64,000 nt of DNA from Tretioscincus oriximinensis (Eukaryota; Chordata; Lepidosauria; Squamata; Gymnophthalmidae). Both the position numbers and the translations under genes were made by a program. The first letter of the stretch is position 1; every line of letters begins with the position of its first letter. Shown in pieces: positions 1 through 10,703 of the stretch. The notes under the pieces were generated by a model. It was not told the DNA's origin and searched no databases. It saw only the letters and a list, made by a program, of their open reading frames with translations. The DNA lies in contig JAJVDF010000234.1 in NCBI GenBank assembly GCA_022410635.1, positions 1,450,263-1,514,262 on the forward strand, written 5' to 3'.

Positions 1-222
1 TAGCTGTTAGCTACCACTACCTCTTCAGGAAGTAAATTCCACAGGCTGATAACCCTCTGGGTGAAAAAACACTTTCCTTTGTCTGTTCTCACTTTTCTAC
101 CCAACAGTTTTAAGGAGTGCCCTCTGGTCCTTGTGTTGTGTGATAGAGAAAACATTTTTCTCTATTCATCCTGTCCATCCCATGCATGATTTTGTACATT
201 TCAATCAGATCACCAGGAAAGA
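1..222 (-). pseudogene. CR1 ORF2 C-terminal fragment
   Basis: The minus strand encodes the conserved CR1 C-terminus: a segment reading FSLSHNTRTRGHSLKLLGRK, then a KGK-x-FFTQRV block and LWNLLPEEVVVANS. The intact equivalent is at 20,730-20,960. Near 222 this sequence abuts the finger region of the RT, so about 1 kb of RT coding DNA is missing at the junction. The fragment runs off the left edge of the window. It is non-functional. Confidence 0.85.
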
Positions 223-962
223 TTAAATATTTTGGTTAGAAGTTCAGCAATTTCTCATTTGAGTTCTTTAAGAATTCTTGGGTGAATGCTGTCTGGCCCT
301 GGGGATTTATAAATGTTCAGCTTATTAAGGCTAGCAAGGACCTCCTCCCTTGTTATCTCTATCCAGTTTAATTCCTCTGGTGTTCTGTCTGAGAAAACTA
401 AATCTGTTGCGGGTAAATTCTCTCTGTCTTCTTCAGTGAAAACTGAAGCAAAAAATTCATTTAACCTCTCTGCAATCTCCACGTCCTCCTTGATTATGCC
501 CTTTTGTCTATTGCTATCTAGTAGTCCGACTGCTTTCCTGGTAGGATTCTTATTACTGATGTATTTGAAAAAGTCCTTATTATATCTTTTAATATTCTTT
601 GAAATGAGCTCCTCAAAGTTTTTCTTTGCATCCCTGACTACCACCTTGCATTTGGTTTGCCACAGTTTGTGCTCCCTTTTGTTCTCCTCACTTTTTAAAT
701 GAGTTTCTCTTCATTCTAATTACTTTCTTTACTACAGAGGTAAGCCATACTGGTGTCTTCTTGGACTTGGCAGAACACTTTCTTCTTTGGGGAATGCATT
801 TTATTTGAGCTTCCAATACTGTATTTGCAAACAATTCCCATGCTTTTTGAAGGGACTGGCCTTTTCTCACTTTCCCTTTTAATTTTTTTTTTTTTTTACC
901 ATTTTCCTCATTTTGGGAAAATTTCCTCTGTGAAAGTTGAAGGTTTCTCTGTTAGAACAGCT
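223..962 (-). pseudogene. CR1 ORF2 endonuclease-RT linker and RT start
   Basis: A 129-residue minus-strand stretch at 255-644 includes ILISKN-like helices, KDFFKYISNKNPTRK and the CR1 signature LNIYKSPGPDSIHPRILKEL at the entry to the RT fingers. A second stretch at 688-870 holds KTPVWLTSVVKKVIRMKRN, matching the linker that precedes it. The two are separated by a stop and a frame change. The linker normally joins the AP-like endonuclease to the RT. Here it is a relic, with a poly(A)/poly(T) run at 882-897. Confidence 0.85.
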
Positions 963-984
963 TGACAATATTCTATCTATTGTG

Positions 985-1350
985 TGGATAGTTGAAGTCT
1001 CCCATTATTACTACCCTTCCTTTTTGGAAGCTTCAATGGTCTCATGTTCCAAATGAGTATCGCTTTCAGGCGTTTGGTTAGGAAGCCAGTAGCATACTCC
1101 CAATATTAGACTTGTTTTCTGACCTGATAATGTTATCCACAGTGCTTCTGTGGATGGGTCTGTTTTACCTGGAAATTCCACTTCATAGGATTCAATCTCT
1201 TCTTTAACATACAAGGCTACACCACCACTAAGTCTCCCTTTCCTATCTCTTCTGTAAAGTTTGTAAGCTGGGATTACTGTATTCCATTGGTTTTCTTCTG
1301 CCCACTAGGTTTCAGTTATGCCAATAATATCGACATTATTGTCATTCACT
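985..1350 (-). pseudogene. CR1 ORF2 endonuclease fragment
   Basis: Minus-strand sequence encoding the start of the AP-like endonuclease of CR1. Residues corresponding to ARSLRAKIGELEYLV and DIIGITET (the metal-binding E region) lie around 1,310-1,400, and YVKEEIESYEVEFPG to LILGVCYWLPNQTPES at 1,040-1,214. The domain nicks the target DNA during LINE integration. The stretch between the GDFN region and the SDH region is deleted near 985. The same segment occurs in copy B at 11,215-11,560. Confidence 0.85.
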
Positions 1351-1399
1351 AAGTATTCCAACTCCCCTATTTTTGCTCGGAGGCTTCTAGCATTTGCAT

Positions 1400-2290
1400 A
1401 CAGGCATTTATATGCCCTTCTCCGGTGCAAGTTAGGCCCCGTAAATTTGTGAGAAACCACAGTTTGCTCATTACAACTTTTTACTTGAATAGTACATCCG
1501 GGTTCCGCCTCCGATACTATGTTATCTGCATAATTCTGTTCCTCAGCAATTGCATTTACATTTACACTATCTCGAACCGGATGCTGCCCAGCTCCTGTCG
1601 GTTTTCCCCCACATAGCAGTTTAAAAGCTGCTCTGCAATCTTTTTAATATTAAGTGCCTGCAGTCTGATTCCATCTTGGTTCACGTGAAACCCATCCCTT
1701 TTGTGCAGGTATGGCCTGTCCCAAAATGTCCCCCAGTTCCTGACAAATCTAAATCCTTCGTCATGACACCACAGCCTCATTCATGCATTGAAGCTCCTAA
1801 TCTCTGCCTGCCTAGCTGGTCCTGAACGTGGAACAGGTAGCATTTCAAAAATGTTACCCTGGAGGTCCTGGATTTCAGTCTTCTACCTGGCAACTTAAAT
1901 TTGGCTTCCAGGACTCCCCGCTTGGCTCCCCCAATGTCATTGGTACCAACATGTACCACAACACCTGGGTCCACCCCAGAACTTTCTAATAGCCTATTTA
2001 GATGTAGCGTGATATCTACAACCTTAGCACCTGGCAGGCAAGTTACAATGCAGTCATTACACCCATCGCACACCCTCCTCTCAATATGCCTGACAATCGA
2101 ATCGCCCACTAGAGGAAGCCCCCCTCCCTCCAAGAGGATACTGGCACATCTTCTAAGGAAGGGGTCCCCACTGAGGGAAGCTGTCCCTCTTTTTCGCTGG
2201 AGGGCTGCACTCCTGGGAGTGGGATGCTGCTACTGCATCCCTGGAGATCTCGTCCTGATGCCTATAAATTTGTGCTACTGTCTTTCCCAT
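1400..2290 (-). pseudogene. CR1 ORF1, SGNH-type esterase domain
   Basis: The minus strand at 1,777-2,133 encodes LVGDSIVRHIERRVCDG, which holds the block I GDS nucleophile motif (about 2,092-2,106), followed by VVVHVGTNDIGGAKRG with the block III G-x-N-D (about 1,936-1,953). A frame change near 1,780 leads to KRDGFHVNQDGIRLQA, which holds the block V D-x-x-H (1,671-1,697). These are the catalytic blocks of the SGNH/GDSL esterase found in CR1-clade ORF1 proteins. The N-terminal zinc-finger and coiled-coil part is eroded. The frame change and stops make it a pseudogene, although all three catalytic blocks are visible. Confidence 0.85.
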
Positions 2291-2299
2291 TACCAATAG

Positions 2300-3850
2300 T
2301 CTTGAGTGTTCAAATTGGCAGATCTACTAGTCTTTTTGCTATGTGATAATCATAGAATAATGACACGAGTGGAGCCTTGTCTGTAATGACAAGTCAATTG
2401 TGTAATAGCGTGAAACTTTTAAGAAGTATAGAACTCACCAGTAATATCCTGAATCATATCTCATGTGGCACTGAGGATGCGATGTGACTCTCCAATTAAA
2501 GCTTGTACATCTTTTGGCTATCCAAGTGATTCCTGCAGCCCAATTTGCCCCTTCTATTGGATAGTATAGGAAATCTATGCACTTTCTATTGCTCTTGGAT
2601 TTAAACATTTGGATGTTTACTGTATTTTAATCTGCTTTCTGTATTTAATATTCTAAACTACTGTTGCAAGCCAAGCCAGAAATCATTTTGAAGGTAGGAC
2701 TAGGTGTAAGTACAAATCAGTATATTTATGCATAAATAAATGTTAATTTTTAAAGTTGTCTTGAGGGTTCAGAACAGAAATTCAGGTTATAGTTTTGCAT
2801 GATTTATAAAGTACATTTGAAATAATCTCCGGTGGTGTGTTAAGTATGTTATTTTTAAGCAAATAGCAGGCGTGTTACTTTTTTTAAAAAGCTTCCTAAT
2901 GCTAAGGTTGCATTAGCTCATGAATGTTTACTTTAATAATCTCTTTAAATATGTATTTTTCCAATATGTTATACAGTTTATATTGTTAGGACAAGGCATG
3001 AATAAAACACATAAAATGCTTTTCAGAGACAGGTTCTGCCCCTCTTATTTACATTAGAAGCACTTTTCATAATGACAAGAAATCCTATAATAAATGTTAG
3101 CAACCAGGTCGTTTCATTCTAAATCAATAATTATGGTGAGAAGGATAATTTTTGAGATAGAAAATAGCTGCTAAACAAAATATCAATGTAATAAAATTAT
3201 CAGGGAGCTATAACACAAACTGACTTTCTTTTATAGAGTTTTTTTCAAAATATTTTTTATGATTCTCTTGAAACTGGAAGCTGGAATTCATTTTAAGTTG
3301 AACAAGTACGGATGTATAAATACTTGGGTGTTCGTTTTCAAACCTTATGGAACGTCCAAATTCATTTATATCCAGACATAAAATTGTATTAAGGAAAGGC
3401 CCTGATGTGCGGTTCTATTATTAGAGAAAGCACAATCTTTCACAGAGCAACTTTTTGATTTTTCAAAAATTAGGATCGGGCTCTGGATTTTTAATAAAGT
3501 CATTATGCGTATTTAATTATTATTTTACTTGATTATTTTTTATTGTTCAATTTATACTTATTTTATTATTGTATACTTTCCAAGGCATCTTTAATGAATA
3601 CAAATATATATAAATATAAATATTTTATAATACACATTCAGTTGCAAATGTTACATGTACATAACTATTGGCTCAGCCACATAACTAATTCCCATCTTGG
3701 CAATCATTACTTTAATCAATCAGAAATGCAGGGACTGTATCCCCATCCCCCCTGTGGAACTGATTAGCTGACTGCCCGCAGGAAAAGACACTTAAAAATG
3801 GTGGCACCAATGTTGGAATGCTCAGAGCAGACATAGGCTGCTGCTGATTG
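2300..3850. other. AT-rich anonymous sequence
   Basis: No coding pattern, element boundary or tandem repeat was recognised. The stretch is rich in A/T runs. Confidence 0.5.
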
Positions 3851-3852
3851 CT

Positions 3853-3873
3853 CAACACACACACACACACACA
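3853..3873 (+). repeat. (AC)n microsatellite
   Basis: An uninterrupted AC dinucleotide run of about 10 units. Confidence 0.9.
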
Positions 3874-3959
3874 TGCTGAAGCCCACTCACCTCACCCACT
3901 CATCCTGTGGCCTGCTCAACACTTGACTTGGACTGCTTGCCACACCTCCCTCCTGTTTG

Positions 3960-4170
3960 CTGTCAGTACTGGGAGCTCGAGGTGAGCTCCTTCTTCCACT
4001 AGACCACATTGCACTGTGGCAGCAGGCTCATCACACTCACCACTGCTGTCCACTCACCATGCTCATCACTGCTTTCTCTCCATGCCTGCCACTGCCAGCT
4101 CTGGGAACTTGAGATGAGCTTCCTTCCCGACTAGTGCCCCACTGCATTGCACAGTGGCAGTGGGCTTAAC
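3960..4170 (+). repeat. Imperfect 132-bp direct duplication
   Basis: The segment beginning at 3,960 (CTGTCAGTACTGGGAGCTCG) recurs with substitutions at 4,092 (CTGCCAGCTCTGGGAACTTG). Both continue through a GAGCT-rich stretch into a CACTGTGGCAG-like end. The offset is about 132 bp. The block is clearly GC-richer than its surroundings. I recognise neither a gene nor a known element. Confidence 0.7.
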
Positions 4171-5235
4171 TCCATTAGAACTATTATAAAATAAGACGAA
4201 AATAAATAAATTGTCCATTAAATAATTTGGACAACTTTAATGAAAAACAGACATGCTGAGGGTGGGGGAACCTATTCTCAGGATTGCCGAATTTCTTTTT
4301 AAAATATTCTAAAATATATATAAGCTTTTAATATGGTTGTATGTGTGTCTGTGTGGGGGACATTTTTCCTTGAGAAACTAATGAATTGCATAAATAAACT
4401 CTGCATCCAATCTTCTTAAAAATAGTGTGTGTGTGGGGGGGAAGGAAATAAACTTGGCTAGGTAAAATGAATTATTTGTTTTATGCTGCTGTTGCTCAGT
4501 AACTGGGATATTTCTTGCTGAAATGTGGCTTAGGGACCCTTTCATTAGGTAGAAGTGCTGTTTATGACTTTTGAAATAGTAGTTTTAATTATGGATCAAG
4601 CACTTCAGAATAAGATTCCTAAATTTTGAATATTAATTACAAGAAGAAGTTAGCCAAAAAAATTCTAAAATATAACTATGAGTTTGGTTTTCATTCCAAA
4701 AATATATAGTATATATTGCTAATCTTGTAATACAACATCAACATTTTCCTTTGATCCCCTCCCCCAAACACACACACATCAATAGATCTCTGTCACTTTC
4801 ACAGTGTCTTCCTGATACTTTTATAATTTAAACATTGACTTGATTTGTGTTTGGAATTTTGGCTGCATATCCTTTAAGCAGCCATATACCACTTAGGTAT
4901 ATGGAAAACAGACGTAAAACCTGCAATAACGCAGAATCCAAAATGTTGTAGCTGTGGCTGCAACCCTATGGTTGAGGGGGTTGAACCAGAATGATACTTA
5001 AGTGATGAATGTTCAGCCTCACAACAAAGCTTCAGTTATCCAATATAGAAAAAGCTCTGTTGTCCTGGAGTATCTTCTTGCTGATCCTTTCAGACATCAA
5101 CATGGAATGCCGCTTTTTCCATTGACCAGCCCTTTTGTGTACTGCATCATTGTGGGAAGACAGATACATGCCATATGCAGGAAGTCAAGAGTGGATAATG
5201 GATTTGCCGTCTTCTGCTTGAAAATGCCCAGAAAT
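4171..5235. other. Anonymous sequence with GT-rich patches
   Basis: AT-rich, with short GT-rich stretches near 4,338-4,360 and 4,424-4,440. An 80-codon open frame at 5,002-5,244 shows no recognisable domain and is not called. Confidence 0.45.
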
Positions 5236-5239
5236 AATT

Positions 5240-5326
5240 GGTAGGCCACAGAGAAATTCAGAATTCTGGACTAGATGGGTTATAGCCTGATATGGCAGGG
5301 CTCCTTTTATATCCTTATGTTCTAAC
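5240..5326 (+). mobile_element. CR1 LINE 3' tail, plus strand
   Basis: The text AATTCTGGACTAGATGGGTT, then ATGGCAGGGCTCCTTTTATA and CCTTATGTTCT, is a diverged match to the CR1 3' UTR and octamer tail seen intact at 21,110-21,176. Only the last part of an element is left. Confidence 0.7.
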
Positions 5327-5486
5327 CAGAAGAGATAAAATTATGAAACTCGAAGGCACCATTTCATGGCAGTTTCTGGGTGTCTTCCTGGCATTTGAAA
5401 AGAGAGACAATGCTGTCAATCTGTGCAGCCCTTAAACCTCTCTAACTCCCAACAAGGTCAACAAACTGATAAACCAATTTTAAATG

Positions 5487-5756
5487 CTCAGATGTTAGAA
5501 GAGCCATACTGGATCAAGGCACAGTCCATCTAGTCCAGCATTCTGTCTCACACAGAGGCCCACCAGATGTCCCTGGGCAGTCTGAACAGAGGAAAGCAAA
5601 AAATGCACCTGTTCATGACTCCTATGAATGGTATTTCAGGAATACTTTCTGTTGCTCCTTCCCGGAAGCATCCAGATATCCATCCTAGTACTCATTTACA
5701 CCGTTGAGTACCCATTTATACCCTCGTCTGGGAGATTAACCCTTGATACCCACCTA
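5487..5756 (-). mobile_element. CR1 LINE 3' UTR, minus strand
   Basis: The complement of the CR1 3' end: AGAAGAGCCATACTGGATCA, CCAGCATTCTGTCTCACACA, GAGGCCCACCAGATG and the GAACAGAGGAAAGCAAAA segment all match copies C (21 kb) and F (59 kb) in reverse. A short repeat of the TACCCATTTATACC region at 5,690-5,730 marks the ORF2 stop area. It faces the plus-strand tail at 5,240. Confidence 0.85.
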
Positions 5757-6284
5757 TAAATATTTAGTGACCAGTAGTTTCATTGAATGGACCAATTAGA
5801 ATTGTAACTGAGATCTGAAAATTATATCACTTTTAATCCATGACAACAATTCTGCAAGGTGAGAATAGAACACTGTAAGAACAATGGAAATTATCCCCGG
5901 TTAAGATTCTTAATAAATTGCAAGCAGGACATCTTGTTCCACATAATCTTATTAAATCTGCATCCAAACTATTCCCTTTTGTAGCAATAAATTATATTTA
6001 TGTTTAAAATGCAAAAACTAACTTGCATATTAATTTCTGTCAGCCTGCACACACACACAAAGAAAAACCCTCTATAATTTCTTACTTGTGCTTGAATTTC
6101 CCACATTCCTGTTTGGCTGTTGACTCCCCTCTGTTTGTGAAGGTAGGAAAATGAGCATGAAAAAGTCATCTGAACTTGTGGGGAGGCTGCTATTGCTGTA
6201 TCATCCGTTTTTCATTCACNGTTGCTGCGTTTCCCATCCAGGTTCAACAGGATTAACAAACGATTGGTGTCTAACTTCCATTCT
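5757..6284. other. Anonymous sequence
   Basis: No element or coding feature recognised. A short (CA)n run lies at 6,048-6,059. Confidence 0.4.
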
Positions 6285-6309
6285 CACTATGGCTGCATTG
6301 ACACGGCGA

Positions 6310-6460
6310 GCTAAAAACCGGAATAAAGCTATATTCCGGAATATAGCAATCACGTGTCTGTGTACACCACAAAGCTATGTTCCGGAATATTAGCAATTGC
6401 ACTTGAGCACATGAAGCTATATTCCAGAATACAGCAATCTCATGCAAAAATGCTCCCATG
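6310..6460 (+). repeat. Triplicated palindrome array
   Basis: A perfect 20-bp palindrome, GCTATATTCCGGAATATAGC (6,328-6,347), is followed by near-copies at 6,374-6,394 and 6,416-6,435, each with one to three changes. The start-to-start spacings are 46 and 42 bp. A poorer fourth match lies immediately upstream at 6,310-6,329. Confidence 0.8.
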
Positions 6461-6549
6461 CCTGCTTTCGGGGGCTGCTGCTGCCATCATTGAAGGATCG
6501 TTTGCCCCCTCCTTGAAGCCAATCTATCAGCAGCAGCCCCCCCAAAGCA

Positions 6550-6805
6550 GATGGAGGTCTAATTAGAGGAAATTCTGCCTAAGTAAAGAGGAGGTGGAGA
6601 CGGCCGCATTCTGCTGGTCCCATCCATACGGAGCCTAGTTCTGGGAAACATTCTGGAACATTTTGGGACATTTTGGCATGTGGATGGCCAAGCTCTGTCC
6701 TAAAATGTTACCCAGAATTAGGCTCCATATGGATGGGGCCAGCAGAACCCGGCCGTCTCCGCCCCCTCTGTGCTTCGGACGAATTTCCTAATGAAGCAGT
6801 AGCTG
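6550..6805. repeat. Large imperfect palindrome (MITE copy 1)
   Basis: The left arm from about 6,555 (GGAAATTCTGCCTAAG, GGAGACGGCCGCATTCTGCT) pairs with the right arm ending about 6,800, centred near 6,678. The core 6,616-6,740 begins GGTCCCATCCATACGGAGCC and ends with its near-complement. It contains GGCATGTGGATGGCCAAGCT, which recurs as GGCATGTGAAAGGCCAAGCT in the 32.8-kb element. Confidence 0.75.
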
Positions 6806-6998
6806 TCAAAAAGGACTGCGCTGCGCTGCCAGGCTGCATCCACAGGGAGTCAATCTGTTCCTNGGAATTGGAGCCTGCCAACCCATTGGGCCTGCCATAG
6901 TCTGCACTAGCATGTGGTTGGCAGGCTCCTATTCCAAGGAGCAGATTGGCTCCCTGTGGATGCAGCCTGTCAGTGCAGTGCAGTCCTTTTTGAAAGCT
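6801..6998. repeat. Large imperfect palindrome (MITE copy 2)
   Basis: Arms 6,801-6,875 and 6,925-6,998 are reverse complements with few mismatches, from AGCTGTCAAAAAGGACTGCG through AGGCTGCATCCACAGGGAG. The centre is near 6,900. The core text GGGCCTGCCATAG...CTGCACTAGCATGTGG is shared with the 44.5-kb element, which links these copies as one family. Confidence 0.8.
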
Positions 6999-7150
6999 GT
7001 GTCCTCGCTTTAACCTCTCGTGCCTTTTGTTCACATGCCTATGCTCGCCAGAGGACGGGGGATGCTCACGAGAGGATGGATGTCGGCTACGATAAAACAA
7101 AGTTTCTCAGGAATGATGCCTGAATATCCCAGCAAAAGTTTATTCCAAGA

Positions 7151-9027
7151 TAAACAGCGTTTATTGTGAGACGACTGTTGAAAGGCACTTAATACGTGTG
7201 CCAGAACCTTCCTCATCTCAACCCAATTGAGTAAGAAAATAACTGTGCCTGCAGCCTAAAAGTCACACAAACTATTGCAAACTTCTGTAGCCATCCAAAT
7301 GGTCCACGCATGGCCATCGTAGTATCTTGACGTCTTCATAGAGCACTTTGAGATTATTTGAAGAACTGTGAGGGGGGGAAAGCAGCACAATGGGCAGTTA
7401 GAATACTACTGTAATGCATTGGGAAACAGCATGCGTAACAGGAAAGCCATTATGATATTATCACGACTGTAATAATGGTCTGGATGCAGTCTGAATCACA
7501 TAACATATTGTTAAAAAGAGATAATTGATGATAAAGTCAAGGCAGACACTCCATTTCTTTGAAAAAAGAATGAAAAAAGAAAAGCAAAGGCTCACTTAGA
7601 TGTGCTGCTTCCCTCTCTCTGTGGTATTGATGTTTATCCATTGGAGCACTTGTCCCAACAGGGGATATAACATTTGGCAGATTGTGAGCAGCAAGAAGCC
7701 ATAACTCCTGTTTGTGAAGAACAAATGTAGCCGAAACAATAAGGAACAGAGTTACAATGCTCTTAAAGGTTAATCTATTTTGTATATATTTAGGTAGGTT
7801 ATATCTTGAGGCAGGAAAAGAAGTAAAGGTGGATTTTTAAAAAGAGGACAACTTTGGAAAAGTTTTTAGTGATTAAATATGGTGCCTGAGACCACCCTAT
7901 TTGCCAAGCTGGAAGGCACATAGAAGACCTTTTTTTAAAAAAAAGACGTGCCACCAGCCACNTGCAAGGCTTGAGCAAGAGAAAGGTTCACTTTGAATCC
8001 TAACCCCCTTCCCCCACCCCCTACTTCACTGGTTCATGAAAAGTGGATAAACAGCATTTTGGAGCATATATGCTAATCTCATCATGGAAGCTTGGAAGTT
8101 TGCAAGCAAAGTATAAAATTTCTTTTAAAATTCTCAGCATCAGTAAGTAACTGTAAATTAAGAATAACATCTGTGGAATTATTTAATATTGGAAGAGATT
8201 GCTACCTAGACTTAGAAAACAAAATATTTTTAAACGTCTTTCTGCTGAGTTTGCTTCTCTATTAACGCAAGAGAATTTGCCTGTGGTAATCCTGCTGCAA
8301 ACCAGGTCTTTCTCTCCTCTATTAGCATAACCTGGTCAGTTCTATTGCAAAAGAAAGCACATGGCATGGCAAAATTTATTTTCTTCATCCCAGAATTTTT
8401 TGTATCAAACCTGAATAACCAATAGTGCTTGCTTTAAATTCTTAGCTACTGAATTTCCTGTATACTTTTAATAGGTATAAAAAGAGGGATTTTCAATTTT
8501 TTACCTCTCTTTGGTTCTCTTGTCTGCTGGTACAGGAGCCACCTGAAATGTAAGTAACTCTGCTTACCATCTCTCCCCCTCCTTTTATTTTTTTCTCCCA
8601 TCTTCTTATTTTCTTCTACTCTATTTTGGTGTACNTTCTTTTACTCTTATTAAAAGTTAGCCTTAGAGAAAAGCCTTTGCTTTGCCAGATTGCAGTGTCC
8701 TTTAACGTAATACTCTTTCTTTCTTGGGCCTATGTAATAAAGAACTATTTTTTACTTCTCTGCCTCATTTTGTATAGTTCCAAAACAGTTAATTTCCCAT
8801 TTTAAAAGCTTTCATTTTAAAGATTCTGCTTGGACTGTGTCTAGGATGATTCCCCATTTAACATCATGAAATTCCCCAGCACTACATTATATTTGTTCAT
8901 TAGACCATAGCCAGCTATCATCATTTGTTGCAATTTTTGAGTTGTTATGCTGCAAAACTAGTTCCAGAGTTCTGCTTTAAATCTAAGCTTTTGGATATGG
9001 CTATATAGTAGATACCATAAATTCAGA
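7151..9027. other. Anonymous AT-rich sequence
   Basis: No recognisable element. An internal poly(T)/poly(A) stretch sits at 7,930-7,945. Confidence 0.4.
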
Positions 9028-9039
9028 ATGGGAATATGG

Positions 9040-9385
9040 AGCACCAAGAAGAAGAAGAGGAAGAAGAATAGGAGGAGGAGGAGAAGAAGAGGAGGAGGAG
9101 CAGGAGCAGCAGGAGAGATTTATACTCCACACTTTTCAAGAGTGGCTTACAAGGTTAATTTTCACCCAAAGGCTTACATCTTATTCTATCTTCCCCATCA
9201 GGTTACTGATGGTACTCATTTATCTAATTGAAATTACAAATTTGCATCTCTTTCAAATAGCTGAGTTAGCCAGAGCTGCAGGCAAGTGGAAGGTGCTCAG
9301 CCCTCCCCATGTCCAACACTGGGCTTCAAACCCCGATCTCTCAGATGAAAGACCATTTCCTTAGCGACTATGCCTTTTGTGCCTG
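9040..9385 (-). mobile_element. tRNA-derived SINE, copy 1
   Basis: Minus-strand SINE. The tRNA-like head lies at the high-coordinate end (complement of 9,310-9,383, with a B-box-like stretch in GATCGGGGTTTGAAGCCC). The body follows, then the 3' end (complement of TATACTCCACACTTTTCAAG at 9,121) and a purine-rich GGA/GAA tail at 9,046-9,107. The same layout occurs at 24.3, 32.4, 34.2 and 51.4 kb. Confidence 0.8.
9046..9107 (+). repeat. GGA/GAA purine microsatellite
   Basis: Interrupted GAA, GGA and GCA triplets that form the degenerate tail of the adjoining SINE. Confidence 0.8.
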
Positions 9386-9885
9386 AAACTAATAAGAGAC
9401 CAATTGTCCACATGGAATTGCCCACAATAGAGACCAATTGTCCACATGCAAGTGCAGACAACTCATTCATAGACTACAGTATCCTGAGGATAGTAAATCT
9501 CTATTTCAAGATAGAATCCAAAATAAGACCTAGTGAGAAAAGGAAATAACCTTCATGGCTTTCTAAGCAGAATGACAAAATGTATGTGGGGAAAACAGAA
9601 AGAGAGCCTGTATTTTCATGATGCACTTAGGATAGCATGGAAATGCAATGAAGTTTTTTGGAATCTCATGGTCATTTCCTGTGTTTAAAGAAAATTTCCT
9701 AGAATGTGTTGATCACACAGCCAGGCTATTATCACTGCAGTCATTGCACAGCAACAACCAGCTTCCAACATCAAAAATATCCTTCACTAAAGACAGAGAC
9801 AAAACAAAGGAACTAAGATGGAGGATGATATGATGCAAGCCCCATGCACACTGTGGGGAAACTGAGTGAAATCCACAATCTAAAA
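9386..9885. other. Anonymous sequence
   Basis: A short direct repeat, GAGACCAATTGTCCACATG (about 9,396 and 9,430), is the only structure noticed. Confidence 0.4.
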
Positions 9886-9890
9886 AGGGG

Positions 9891-10279
9891 AGAAAATCGC
9901 CAGGAGGGAGAGTTTGGAGTTTGAGGATTTTTAGCAGTTTAAAAAGCAGTTTTTCCTGCAAAACAAAGCTCCTGAAGGGGGAAGGAGCTTGCTGGTGAAT
10001 CAGAGGGAGGAGCTAGCTAACAAGCCAGTTACATTCACGTTCCAGCCCAAAGAAAAGGAGGAGAAAATCACCAGGAGAGAGAGCTTGGAGTTTGGGGATT
10101 TTTAGCAGTTTAAAAAAAGCAGTTTTTCCTGCAAAACAAAGCCCCTGAAGGGGGGAGGAGCTTGCTGGTGAGTCAGAGGGAGGAGCTAGCTAACAACTCA
10201 GTCACATCCACGTTCCAGCCCAAGGAAAAGGGGGAGAAAATCACCAGGAGAGTGAGCTTGGAGTTTGGGGATTTTTAGC
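9891..10279 (+). repeat. 172-bp tandem repeat, about 2.3 copies
   Basis: Units start at 9,891, 10,062 and 10,235, each opening with AGAAAATC(G/A)CCAGGAG and running through AGTTTTTCCTGCAAAACAAA and GAGGGAGGAGCTAGCTAACA. The period is 171-173 bp. The third copy stops at about 10,279 in TTTTTAGCA, where unrelated AT-rich DNA begins. The units differ at only a few positions, so the duplication is younger than most repeats here. No coding potential or known family is recognised. Confidence 0.85.
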
Positions 10280-10700
10280 AAACCGATACCACAACTAAAA
10301 GATAATTCTACTTAGGTTATATATATATATATATTTACAATAGTAACCAATAATAAAAAAAGCTCTGTTTTGGTTAAGCTCTGAAATTTTGTTGTTAAAA
10401 TTGGGTGCGAGATATAATGATTATACAAATTAGTAAAAGATAAGAATAAAAAATACCAGTTTTGTTATTTATTTTTTAAAAAAACAACTTTAATTATGTC
10501 CAATAGATAGAGGTTTTTTTAAAAAAGCAACAACAACCAAAAGTAAATATTTTAATATTTTGTAATAAAATTCACTTCATAACATATACTAAAGGAATAA
10601 TTTTTATAGTTTTGCTAAAAATATATTAATGACCATAACTAAAGGATCTTGAAACAGAAGAGATTTTCTATAGTAATAAAAGTAAAATAAAAATATATTA
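10280..10700. other. AT-rich sequence with (TA)n run
   Basis: Contains (TA)n at 10,318-10,335 and several A runs. No element recognised. Confidence 0.5.
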
Positions 10701-10703
10701 GGA

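Larger units (their letters stand above)
1..2290 (-). mobile_element. CR1 LINE copy A, internally deleted
   Basis: Minus-strand non-LTR retrotransposon of the CR1 clade. Read from high to low coordinates it carries an ORF1 with an esterase domain, the start of the ORF2 endonuclease, the endonuclease-RT linker and, after a junction near 222, the last part of ORF2. The order is that of a CR1, but most of the RT palm and thumb is missing and stops and frameshifts break every part. Its 3' UTR and octamer tail would lie left of position 1. The identification rests on shared sequence with copies at 10.7 and 19.8 kb and on domain motifs. The 5' limit near 2,290 is approximate. Confidence 0.88.
6285..7150. 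mobile_element. Cluster of nested palindromic DNA-transposon derivatives
   Basis: A GC-richer block with no coding signature, built from inverted repeats. It opens with TGGCTGCATTGACACGGCGA, a likely terminal sequence, because GGCTGCATCCACA recurs at 6,832 and at both ends of the element at 59,558-59,943. It contains a triplicated palindrome (6,310-6,435) and two large palindromes (6,550-6,805 and 6,801-6,998). The segment AGGAATGATGCCTGAATA at its right edge (about 7,108) recurs inverted at 60,030-60,047 beside the 59.6-kb element, so both may derive from one family. No transposase is present; the superfamily is undetermined. Confidence 0.6.
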
